Source of the DNA: WJLY01 sp964399265
Lineage (GTDB): Bacteria; Joyebacterota; Joyebacteria; Joyebacterales; Joyebacteraceae
NCBI GenBank assembly: GCA_964399265.1
Contig: CAYNQF010000032.1
Coordinates: forward strand, 1-23,229
Direction: 5' to 3'
DNA length: 23,229 bases
The translations under genes and the position numbers were made by a program. The notes under the pieces were generated by a model that searched no databases, had not been told where the DNA came from, and was given only the letters and a program-made list of their open reading frames with translations. This document shows, piece by piece, positions 15,006 through 22,631 of this stretch. Position 1 is the first letter of the stretch; every line of letters starts with the position of its first letter.

Positions 15006-16238
15006 ATGACGGCACGTCGTTCTGTCCTCGCGGTCGCCTGCGCTCTTCTTGTGGCGGTCGCCGGATGTGGGGGAGACGGCGCCAGCAGCGCGGATCGAGC
15101 ATCCAGTCTCTACGCCGAGGGGTTGCTGGCCCTCTACAACGACGTCGACGGCGCGGACCTCGACGGCGCGCCGTGGGAGTGGGGCGTGGAGGTCGACGAC
15201 GCGATGTCGAAGTTCGACGAGGCGTTGCGACACGACCCGGACCACTGCGGTGCTCTAATGGGCTCCGCTCTGACGCACGTCCTTTCGGTTCTCGCCGATC
15301 CGCAGCTGGCCGAGATCCTGACGGAGCTCTTTCCCGAGCGTCCCGACGAACGGTCGCGCGCGTTCCTCTGGTACGCGCAGACGCCACGTCTGGCGACGCT
15401 CTCCTCGCGCGTCAAGATGAGGAACGCCGACTTCCACATGTCGGTCCTGCAGGACTATCTCGAGGTGACGGCGCTCCCTGAGTTCGCTCTCGCGGACCAG
15501 AGGCTCAGTCGGTTCGAGAGCCTGGGTTGCGAGTTCGAGGTCATCGTCGTTCTGCCCGACAGCCTTCTCTCCGGACGGGAGCCGCGCGCATCCGAGCGAG
15601 ACAAGATACTCTCGCTGGACATCGACGCGACCGACGCGCATTTCGCGCACGCCGCTCTCGACGCCCTTCAGGCGGTGGCCCACGCGCTCTCGTCGTACGA
15701 CGTGGACATGGATTCCGGCCAGGCGCTTCACGATCTCGTAGAGAGCGACGCGGACTTCCTCACGCTTCGTCCCGGAGGCCACACCTCACACGTGTACGAC
15801 GAGGTATACTCGCTTGCCACCCATCTCATCGACGCGGCTTCGTCCCTTGGGGGAGAGACCGACGCACAGGAGGACGACCTGTTCACCCGGACGGGCGGCG
15901 TGATCGAGCTGGACGAACTCCTGGAGGGCTCGTCGGTGGAGATCATCACCGAACTGGGGGAAGACGTGGAGGCGGCTCTCATGGACGGGTTGACGCTGGA
16001 ACTCCGCGAACTCGACACCGACGCCCCGGAGATATCGGTCCTGGTCGACCTGAACCGGCTCCTGAACGACCCTCTTCCGGATGTGAGGGATTACCTGCCG
16101 GCGCACACGTGGGCGTCGCCTGACAGCATGGTGGTCACGCATCCGGTTGAGATGCCCGACCCCACGCTGGACGGGGTCACGCCGGGGTTGACGCAGCAGG
16201 ACTGGGACGGCATCGTGACGTGGCTCGAGGGGGAGTAG
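15006..16238 (+). CDS. Unrecognised lipoprotein
   Basis: I do not recognise this gene. The 410-aa product has a lipoprotein signal peptide with lipobox VAGC (Cys21), then a Gly/Asp/Ser linker. Residues about 35-130 look helical with a TPR-like flavour (AMSKFDEALRHDPDHCGALMG). The rest is a very acidic, Asp/Glu/Leu-rich, mostly helical sequence without transmembrane segments (VDDAMSKFDEAL, LESDADF-like stretches, and a C-terminus around residue 390 with PDPTLDGVTPGLTQQDWDG). An acidic, soluble, lipid-anchored binding protein is the most I can say. GGAGG at 14994-14998 fixes ATG 15006. It stands alone between the tRNA terminator and a 175-nt gap. Confidence 0.7.
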   Translation: MTARRSVLAVACALLVAVAGCGGDGASSADRASSLYAEGLLALYNDVDGADLDGAPWEWGVEVDDAMSKFDEALRHDPDHCGALMGSALTHVLSVLADPQLAEILTELFPERPDERSRAFLWYAQTPRLATLSSRVKMRNADFHMSVLQDYLEVTALPEFALADQRLSRFESLGCEFEVIVVLPDSLLSGREPRASERDKILSLDIDATDAHFAHAALDALQAVAHALSSYDVDMDSGQALHDLVESDADFLTLRPGGHTSHVYDEVYSLATHLIDAASSLGGETDAQEDDLFTRTGGVIELDELLEGSSVEIITELGEDVEAALMDGLTLELRELDTDAPEISVLVDLNRLLNDPLPDVRDYLPAHTWASPDSMVVTHPVEMPDPTLDGVTPGLTQQDWDGIVTWLEGE

Positions 16239-16291
16239 TCGCCGGACGGCCGCCGTGCTGAGTGATATTCAGTGCCCTTGAGTAGCCCCGG

Positions 16292-16320
16292 CCGCAGCTG
16301 CCCGGCAAGAATCCGCAGCT
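16292..16320 (+). repeat. Direct repeat CCGCAGCT, 21 bp apart
   Basis: CCGCAGCT occurs at 16292-16299 and again at 16313-16320, exactly 21 bp (two helical turns) apart. It lies in the 175-nt gap before the phosphoesterase-ATPase-CHAT-sigma gene series. The gap has no convincing sigma-70 promoter. The repeats could bind a regulator, but chance recurrence is possible. Confidence 0.35.
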
Positions 16321-16413
16321 TGTAACAATGGTCAGGCACGAGGTCTGCTCATAAGGTAACGGGCCTGCGGAGCTTCTCCGGCCGGCCCCGAGACGGACTG
16401 ACCCGAGGAATCC

Positions 16414-17547
16414 ATGGCCAGACTGATCCACACCGCAGACGTGCACCTGGGAGCCCCACTGGCGTGGCTGGCTGAAGAGGCCCCCGAGCAGCGCGACCAG
16501 TTGAAGCGGACCCTCTCGGTCGTGGTGGACACTGCCATAGACGAGAAGGTGGACTGCCTGGTCATCGCGGGCGATCTCTTCGACTCTCAGAGTCCGCCCG
16601 CGTCGGACGTCCGCTTCGCCTTCCAGGAGTTCGAACGCCTGGGGGCCGAAGGAGCATCGGTCGTGATCCTGCCCGGTTCACACGACTTTCTGGGCCCGGC
16701 CTCAGTGTACGCCAGCTACCGCAGGGAGTTCGAGAGGACCGGCCGCGTCGCCGTCCTCGGTCTGGATGGTCGGCCCTCGGTCGACATAGACGCATGCGGG
16801 TTGTCGGTGAGAGGAGCGCCACCGAGGTCGAACAGGTCGTCGGCGCACCAGCTCGCCGGCCTCGTCCCGGACCCCGGCCATCCGTACAACGTGGCCGTCG
16901 CGCACGGCTCGCTCACCTCCGCGCCGGTGGCACCGGACGATCACCCGATACGGCCGGAGGAGTTCTCCGGCTGGTCGTACGTGGCGCTGGGCCACTGGCA
17001 CTCGTGGCGCGACGTGAGCCACGGCGGTACCAAGGCGGTCTATCCCGGCGCTCCGGAGCTGGTGGCCAGGGACCAGACCGGAGCGGGATACGTGGCCCTG
17101 GTTGACATGAGCGCCGAAGGAACGTCTGTCCGAAAGCTCAGGGTCGGCAAACGGTCGATTTCGAAGGTCGAGATCGACATGACGGGGCTCGCGGGCACCT
17201 CCTCCGTTGCGGAGCGCGTTCGCACACAGCTGCTTCCCGACCCGGACACGGTGCTGCATCTTGTGCTGAACGGCCTCGTTTCCGTGGACTCGGGATTCGA
17301 CGGGGACGCGTTGAGCGAGATGCTCTCGCCGGACTACTTCCACGTGGTCGTGGGTTCACGGGGCTACCACGTGAGGATGGAGGACGCCGAGCTCGCGGGT
17401 CTGCCCGAGAGGCTGGTCGTCGGGCGATTCGCTCGGCTGATGAGAGACAGGTACGCCGAGGCCGCCTCGGAGGAAGAGCGTCAGGAGATCGAGGACGCCC
17501 TGCAACTCGGAGTGGCCCTGCTTCAGGGGAAGGGTGTGCTCGGATGA
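16414..17547 (+). CDS. SbcD/Mre11/YhaO-like metallophosphoesterase (DNA repair nuclease)
   Basis: The family cuts DNA ends with two manganese ions and works with a Rad50-like ATPase. In the 377-aa product the calcineurin-like phosphoesterase motifs are in order: TADVHLG with Asp9 and His11, AGDLFD with Asp54, GSHD at 88-91, VAHG at 162-165 and GHWHSW at 193-198. The third motif is GSHD rather than the usual GNHD, which changes one metal ligand. The part after about 230 is the capping and partner-binding region. The length is close to SbcD and YhaO. ATG 16414 has GAGGAA just upstream. The stop overlaps the start of the Rad50-like gene by 4 nt (ATGA), typical of a nuclease-ATPase pair. Confidence 0.87.
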   Translation: MARLIHTADVHLGAPLAWLAEEAPEQRDQLKRTLSVVVDTAIDEKVDCLVIAGDLFDSQSPPASDVRFAFQEFERLGAEGASVVILPGSHDFLGPASVYASYRREFERTGRVAVLGLDGRPSVDIDACGLSVRGAPPRSNRSSAHQLAGLVPDPGHPYNVAVAHGSLTSAPVAPDDHPIRPEEFSGWSYVALGHWHSWRDVSHGGTKAVYPGAPELVARDQTGAGYVALVDMSAEGTSVRKLRVGKRSISKVEIDMTGLAGTSSVAERVRTQLLPDPDTVLHLVLNGLVSVDSGFDGDALSEMLSPDYFHVVVGSRGYHVRMEDAELAGLPERLVVGRFARLMRDRYAEAASEEERQEIEDALQLGVALLQGKGVLG

Positions 17548-19706
17548 GGATCCGCAGGATCCGCATGGTGAACTTCCGGTCGTTCGACGACTTCGAGGTG
17601 ATGCTCGACCCGGGCCTCAACCTGGTGGTCGGAGCGAACGAGTCCGGCAAGAGCACGATCGTCGAGGCGCTGGCCGTGGCGCTGTTCTCCGACCCGGCCT
17701 CCAAGTCGCGCAGCGTGCGCGAACTGGAGCGCTGGGGGACCAGCTCCGCGACGAGGCTGGAACTCACCTTCGAGCACGCCGGCTCCAGATACGACCTGTA
17801 CAAGGACTTCGGGGAAGGGCGCGTCGAGCTTCGCGAGGAGAGCACGGGCGGAGTATTCGGGGACCGAACCGAGGTCGAGCGCAGGGTACACGCCATGGTC
17901 GGATTCTCGACCAGGGACGCGTTCGAGTCCGTCGCGGCGGTCAGGCAGGGCGAACTCGCCGTGCTCGAGGAGAAGAAGACACGCAGAGGCGAGTTGGTTC
18001 CGCTGATCGAGCGCAAGATGACGAGTTCGAGTGGTGTCATCGACGCCGCGAGCGTCGTCGTCAGGCTCGACAAGGAGATCGCCGCCATGCGCGCGGGTCT
18101 CGATCGCCCGGCCCCCAAGAATCCCGGCCCGCTCAGGCAATGCAGGGACAAGCTCCATGAGTACTCGGAGAGGATCTCGGCGCATCGCGAGAGCTGGGCG
18201 TCGACCGTCCGGACGATGCAGCAGCTCTCAGAGGCGAGGACGCGGCGCGAGACGACTGCGGTGGAGCTGGCGCGCCTCGAGAAGGCCGTGCACGCCGAGG
18301 AGCGTTCGAGGGAACTCGCGCTACGTCTGGCGGAGGTCGATGCAAGCCTCGAGGAGCGCGAGGCCAAGATAGGCAAGATCCGCAAGCTTCGGAGAGACAT
18401 CGACGAGGCCTGGGAGCGTATAGGCGGGTCGGCGTACGGCGAGGAGAAGCGGGCCATCGTCAACGCGAAGGCCGATCTCGACGCCTCCGAGCGGTACGTC
18501 AACGAACTGCGCGAGAGCGCTCCGGGGTGGTCGGGCGAGGGAGCGGAGAAGCGAGCCGCGGTGGTCACCGGTATCGCCGGTCTTGCATCCTTCATACTCC
18601 TGCTCGCTTCCGCGAGCGGGGCCTTCGGAGGCGCGAGGCTGTGGCTCCTCCTCGGCGGGATCGCCGCGGGCGCGGCTGCGGGCGCGCTGCTCCGTCGAGC
18701 GCTCAGGGTCTGGGCGTTCTCGCGGAATCTCCGCATGGCCAATTCCGAGAGACACAAGCGTGCCACGATGCTGATGGCGGCTCTGTCCACGCTCGGGTTC
18801 CCGAACTACCTGGAGTTCGAGCACAAGATCGATGAGTACGACCGCGCACAGAAGGACGCCGAGAGCGCGCGGGCCGTCCTCAACGATATCTGTGGGGCGG
18901 AAGAGCCGGCACGCGTCGAGGAGGAGCTCGAGCGCGAGACCACGGCGCTGGGGAGACAGAGACGCCTCTTCGAGTCCGAGCTGCTGGAACTCGGCGGCCG
19001 CGGTTCAATAGGCGAGGCCGAACTGGCCAAGCTCCGGGCCGAGCGGGACACGCTCAAGGAGGCGATCGAGTCGCTGGACAAGGCGATCATGAGGTACGAG
19101 GTCGAACTCGGCAAGCGCGAGAGCGAAGAGTCGCTGCCCGACCTCGAGGCGAAACTCTCGATGGCGCGAGAGGAAGAGAACGCCCTGGAGCGGCGGCTCA
19201 GGGTCCTGGAACTGGCTCGGGAGGGCCTCGACAGCGCGCTCGGCAGCACCAAGGAGGCCGCGGCGTCCGTCCTCGAGCCGATCGTCGAACGCATTCTCTC
19301 CCAGGTCACTCTCGGACGCTACTCGAACGTTGCGGTCGGCAAGGACCTCGGACTCGCCGTGCGCAACGCCGACGATTCCCGGGGGGCGCCCGCGACGATA
19401 GGTCCCAACGACCTCTCCACCAGAACGGTCGACCAGCTGTACCTTGCTATACGCTACGCACTCCTGGAGTTCCTCTCCACGCACGACGGCGCCCCTTTCA
19501 TTCTCGACGACGCGCTGGTAAACTCCGATCCGGAGCGTCGCGCCGCAGCCCTCAGGCTGCTGCACGAGATATCCGAGGAGCGCCAGGTGATCATGCTCTC
19601 GTGCGAGAACCATGGACAGCAGTTCGCCGATGAAGTGGTGAGCCTGCCTGCCGTGGCGCGCTCGAGGCGCGAGCACAGCATGACGCCTTCCGGCGGCGGC
19701 ATCTAG
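17544..19706 (+). CDS. Rad50/SbcC/YhaN-like ATPase with an internal membrane segment
   Basis: The partner ATPase of the phosphoesterase. The 720-aa product opens with MRIRRIRMVNFRSF and the Walker A motif GANESGKST (30-38). A coiled coil runs to about 335. Two hydrophobic stretches follow at about 337-388 (ASFILLLASASG, then LWLLLGGIAAGAAAGALL), then a second coiled coil (about 395-590). The C-terminal ATPase lobe has a signature-like LSTRTVDQLYLAIR (from 623) and Walker B FILDDALVNSD (652-662). No CxxC zinc hook is seen at the coiled-coil turn; membrane helices take that place. SbcC and Rad50 are usually longer (about 1000 aa or more), and the internal membrane hairpin recalls YhaN-type ATPases. 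The protein should be tethered to the inner membrane with both lobes in the cytoplasm. Confidence 0.85.
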   Translation: MRIRRIRMVNFRSFDDFEVMLDPGLNLVVGANESGKSTIVEALAVALFSDPASKSRSVRELERWGTSSATRLELTFEHAGSRYDLYKDFGEGRVELREESTGGVFGDRTEVERRVHAMVGFSTRDAFESVAAVRQGELAVLEEKKTRRGELVPLIERKMTSSSGVIDAASVVVRLDKEIAAMRAGLDRPAPKNPGPLRQCRDKLHEYSERISAHRESWASTVRTMQQLSEARTRRETTAVELARLEKAVHAEERSRELALRLAEVDASLEEREAKIGKIRKLRRDIDEAWERIGGSAYGEEKRAIVNAKADLDASERYVNELRESAPGWSGEGAEKRAAVVTGIAGLASFILLLASASGAFGGARLWLLLGGIAAGAAAGALLRRALRVWAFSRNLRMANSERHKRATMLMAALSTLGFPNYLEFEHKIDEYDRAQKDAESARAVLNDICGAEEPARVEEELERETTALGRQRRLFESELLELGGRGSIGEAELAKLRAERDTLKEAIESLDKAIMRYEVELGKRESEESLPDLEAKLSMAREEENALERRLRVLELAREGLDSALGSTKEAAASVLEPIVERILSQVTLGRYSNVAVGKDLGLAVRNADDSRGAPATIGPNDLSTRTVDQLYLAIRYALLEFLSTHDGAPFILDDALVNSDPERRAAALRLLHEISEERQVIMLSCENHGQQFADEVVSLPAVARSRREHSMTPSGGGI

Positions 19707-19774
19707 CGCGCTGCGCTCGTGGCGCCGTCCTCTCAGGCATTTCCTACGACAGGCCGCGAACACGGGAGATCAAG

Positions 19775-21094
19775 TTGGCTCTCGATGCCCGTTCGAACTC
19801 GGACGCGCGCCGGTCCCCGGGGCGTGGGGTCGCGTTCGTACCATTGGCCTTCCTGGCCCTCTGGATCGTGCTTCGGGTACTGCCGTACTCCGGCAGGGCG
19901 CAGCTCTACGCGGGCGTGTCCCGGGTGCTCGAGGCGTATCGCAGCCCCGTCTGGGCCGGTGTCGCCTGCGTCATAGCGATGGTCCTCCTGGTGCGCGCGG
20001 CCCGCGGGCGTACGCGTCTCGGGCGCGGCTCGGACCACGCCTCCGACGTCCACGTGCGGGAGGAGTCGGACGGACGTCTGGCGGTGCTGCTTCCGGGGGA
20101 GCGCGGCGCCATGGCCCGCGACTTCATCGTGAACCGCGACCCGACCGAGGAGAGGGCGATACTTGACGGTCTGGCGGCCCTGGCTGAGCGGTCCCAGGCC
20201 TTCGGCGCGCGGCCGAGCCGAGAGGCCGTCGCCGAAGCGCACCGTGAGGTGCACGCGCTGGGGCTGTCGCTCTGCGATGCCCTTCTCGGAAAGGACCGCG
20301 AACTGCGCGAACGCCTGTTCGACCTGCCCGGCGAGCACCTTCTGCTGCGAATCCAACCGTCTCTCGCCGGACTCCCGTGGGAGCTGCTCGTCCCCAGACC
20401 TGGGGCACAATACCTCTGGCAGCAGTTTCACGTGGCGCGCCAGATACGCGACGGCAGGGGAGTCTCGCCGGGGCGCGACAGAGGTGCCGGGCCTATGAGG
20501 GTGTTGCTGCTGGCCAACCTGGAAGCTGGGCTGCCCGGTCGCGACCTGCAGGCCGCCGAGGCCGAGGCCCAGGAGCTGATGGAACTCTCCGCCCTTGACC
20601 CGGAGAGACTCCGCGTCACGCGCCGCAGCCCGCGATCCGCCGACGAGCTGCGCCGCGCCCTTGCCGAGGGGTACGACGTCGTCCACTTCGCGGGACACAC
20701 GCGCTCGGCCGACGGACGCGACGGATGGGTGATGGCGAACGGACAGGCGGTCGACCCCGGCGACGCCGTGGAGGCGTCGGGCACGCCGCCCCTTCTGGTC
20801 TTCGCGAACGCCTGCAGCTCCGGTCCCGGCGCGAGCCGCTCCGAGGGGGCCGGCGCCGCACCTATGAAGCTCATGTCGGCGGGAGCGGCCGCCTACCTCG
20901 GTACACTCTGGGAACTCGAGGACGCGGGAGCGGCCGGTCTCGCACGCGTCTTCTACAGGAACCTCGTCGCCGGCAGGACCCTGGGCGAGTCGCTCACCGC
21001 GGCACGGGCGTCCAGGCTCGGTGTCTCGCCGTTCACCTGGGCGAACTACGTCCTGTACGGCGACCCGACGGTCAGACTGCAGGACCCCCGATAG
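19775..21094 (+). CDS. Membrane-anchored CHAT-domain (caspase-like) protease
   Basis: CHAT domains are caspase/separase-related cysteine proteases found in bacterial signalling and defence. The 439-aa product has two N-terminal hydrophobic helices (about 19-37 and 58-75), a middle region (80-235) without clear repeats, and a CHAT domain from about 240 to the end. The probable dyad is His308 (DVVHFAGH) and Cys347 (VFANACSSG). The motif GAAAYLGTLWELED and the terminal NYVLYGDPTVRLQDP are typical of the family. No TPRs are present, unlike many CHAT proteins; the membrane helices stand in their place. The start is TTG 19775 with GGGAG 6 nt upstream. The gap to the Rad50-like gene is 68 nt and to the sigma factor gene 52 nt, all on the same strand. 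Confidence 0.88.
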   Translation: MALDARSNSDARRSPGRGVAFVPLAFLALWIVLRVLPYSGRAQLYAGVSRVLEAYRSPVWAGVACVIAMVLLVRAARGRTRLGRGSDHASDVHVREESDGRLAVLLPGERGAMARDFIVNRDPTEERAILDGLAALAERSQAFGARPSREAVAEAHREVHALGLSLCDALLGKDRELRERLFDLPGEHLLLRIQPSLAGLPWELLVPRPGAQYLWQQFHVARQIRDGRGVSPGRDRGAGPMRVLLLANLEAGLPGRDLQAAEAEAQELMELSALDPERLRVTRRSPRSADELRRALAEGYDVVHFAGHTRSADGRDGWVMANGQAVDPGDAVEASGTPPLLVFANACSSGPGASRSEGAGAAPMKLMSAGAAAYLGTLWELEDAGAAGLARVFYRNLVAGRTLGESLTAARASRLGVSPFTWANYVLYGDPTVRLQDPR

Positions 21095-21146
21095 CGCGAA
21101 GAATGTGTCCCTCCCGTACGACAGTTGATATCGAGAGGGGATTCCC

Positions 21147-21761
21147 GTGGACGCTCACAGACGGATCGACCCCGATGATGCGCTCATGATCGAGCGCCTG
21201 CGGGCCGGCGAGCCCGAGGCGTGGAGCGACTTCATCGCTCGTTACAGAAGGCTCATGTGGAGCGCCATACACCGGAGCAACGTGCGCTACTCCGCGGGGT
21301 GGGACGAGTCCGCGATGGAGGATCTGTACGAGGAGTCTCTCTACAAGTTGCTCCGACGCGACGGCAAGGCCCTCGCCAGTTGGCAGGGACGGTGCAGCCT
21401 CGAGACGTGGATCTACCGCATCGTACGGAACGTCTGCATAGACCACCTCAGGAGGGAGTCGCGCAGACCGACCGCGGCGGAGTTCGAGGAAGAGCGCGCC
21501 GCCGTTCCGGCGGATGGTGGACCGACCTCCCGCGAGGACTCGGACGGCGACCTGCGGCTCTCGCTGGAGCAGGCGATGTCGTCGGCGCTCGATGCGCGGG
21601 AGACGCTCGCGGTGAAGCTCATCTACTTCGAGGGCTTCACCTACAGAGAGGTGGCCGAGAGATTCGACATGAGCGTCGGGGCGATCAGCGGCTACGTCTA
21701 CAGAGCGCTCGCCAAGCTGAGAGACAGCGGGCAGCTCGATAGAGAGTGGGGAGGATGGTGA
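21147..21761 (+). CDS. ECF-type RNA polymerase sigma factor
   Basis: A 204-aa sigma-70-family factor of the two-domain (ECF) kind that directs RNA polymerase to alternative promoters. Region 2 covers about 15-105, with the core-binding and -10-recognition part CSLETWIYRIVRNVCIDHLRR. A polar linker (about 108-140) follows. Region 4 (about 141-195) has the helix-turn-helix EGFTYREVAERFDMSVGAISGYVYRALAKLR. The start is GTG 21147 with GAGAGGGG at 21133-21140. The linker is somewhat long and acidic. Its stop lies 7 nt before a double zinc-finger protein, the usual position of a cognate anti-sigma factor. I see no clear ECF promoter in front of the gene, so autoregulation cannot be judged. Confidence 0.9.
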   Translation: MDAHRRIDPDDALMIERLRAGEPEAWSDFIARYRRLMWSAIHRSNVRYSAGWDESAMEDLYEESLYKLLRRDGKALASWQGRCSLETWIYRIVRNVCIDHLRRESRRPTAAEFEEERAAVPADGGPTSREDSDGDLRLSLEQAMSSALDARETLAVKLIYFEGFTYREVAERFDMSVGAISGYVYRALAKLRDSGQLDREWGGW

Positions 21762-21768
21762 GTCTGAC

Positions 21769-22587
21769 ATGAGCGAGCGATGCCTGGACGGAGAGACGCT
21801 GTTCGCCTACCTGGCCGGGGCCATGGAGCCACGCGAGGCGACGGCAGTGGAGCGTCACGTCGCCGAATGTCCGAGATGCGCCAAGGTGCTCGAGAGGATG
21901 ACCGCCTCGCTCGAGATGCTGCGCGATTCGGCCGGGGTGGTCGACGCCGAGTCGGAGTGTCCCGACCAGGAGTCGACCGCAGCCTACGCCGACGGCCGGC
22001 TTTCCGGGGAGGCGGCGGAAGATGCGCTCGCGCACCTGGCGGAGTGCGGTTCCTGCCTCGCCCTGCTGTCCGACCTCTGGTCGGGGCACGACGGTGTGGT
22101 TCCCGAGGCGGCAGTGAGAACTGAAGCACGCGTGCTGTCGACCCTCGAGAGGGAGAGCCGCACGGCGGTGGTCAACTGGAGACATGGGGTGGCCACGCTG
22201 GTCCGCGGATTTGAGAGGTCGCTCGACGAGACCACGGCCGTGCTGCGTGGCGCCGGGCTCGAGCCGGCGCCTGCGTTCACGAGAGGACGGGTACCCCTGA
22301 GACTCTCATGGTCCGGGCCGGACGAGCTGGAACTCGAGTGCGAGGTCCGCGAGTTCGGAGGCCATCCCGCTCTTCTGGGCAGACTCACGTCGCCGTCCGG
22401 CGCCGCCAGAGCCCTCTCGGTGACGCTGACGAGCGCCGACAGGGCCCGAGGACCCGAATCGCTGGATGCCGAGGGCAGGTTCGGACCCTGGCCTCTCGCG
22501 CAGGGACGCAACGAGCTGACGCTCGCGGGGTCCGCACTTCCGGCCGGAAGGACTGAACTCCTGATCGACCTGGTCGAGGAGAGGTGA
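21769..22587 (+). CDS. Putative soluble anti-sigma factor with two tandem zinc-finger (ZAS/zf-HC2) modules
   Basis: The 272-aa product carries two consecutive putative zinc-finger modules with identical spacing, C-x24-H-x3-C-x2-C: Cys5/His30/Cys34/Cys37 and Cys64/His89/Cys93/Cys96. In known ZAS anti-sigma factors such a module binds the sigma factor. A helical linker follows (about 105-165), then a beta-rich C-terminal domain (about 175-272: LRLSWSGPDELELECEV and similar alternating strands). No transmembrane helix is visible, so it should be cytoplasmic. ATG 21769 is 7 nt after the sigma stop; GGTGAG or the stronger GGGGAGG at 21748-21754 can serve as SD. An 8-bp hairpin follows the stop, so this is probably the last gene of the group. 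The anti-sigma role is inferred from domain and position. Confidence 0.8.
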   Translation: MSERCLDGETLFAYLAGAMEPREATAVERHVAECPRCAKVLERMTASLEMLRDSAGVVDAESECPDQESTAAYADGRLSGEAAEDALAHLAECGSCLALLSDLWSGHDGVVPEAAVRTEARVLSTLERESRTAVVNWRHGVATLVRGFERSLDETTAVLRGAGLEPAPAFTRGRVPLRLSWSGPDELELECEVREFGGHPALLGRLTSPSGAARALSVTLTSADRARGPESLDAEGRFGPWPLAQGRNELTLAGSALPAGRTELLIDLVEER

Positions 22588-22590
22588 GAG

Positions 22591-22610
22591 ACGGCGCCTC
22601 CCGGCGCCGT
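22591..22610. other. Hairpin after the anti-sigma gene
   Basis: ACGGCGCC (22591-22598) and GGCGCCGT (22603-22610) form a perfect 8-bp stem with a TCCC tetraloop. It starts 3 nt after the stop codon. No T-run follows, so it is a 3'-end stabiliser or a terminator without U-tract. Confidence 0.55.
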
Positions 22611-22631
22611 CATGAGCGGAGTCACCGCGGT

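Noticed and set aside
16320..16355. TTGTAA with CATAAG as a promoter before the phosphoesterase gene.
   Set aside because: The spacing is 24 nt and the boxes are poor; no credible sigma-70 promoter.
17138..18790. A 550-codon minus-strand open frame opposite the phosphoesterase and Rad50-like genes.
   Set aside because: Ser/Arg/Pro-rich with no domain; it is the antisense of two clear genes.
16414..22587. CRISPR array or Cas genes linked to the CHAT protein (as in type III-E).
   Set aside because: No repeat-spacer pattern and no Cas7/11-like or Csx30-like protein was found in the window; the resemblance is in logic only.
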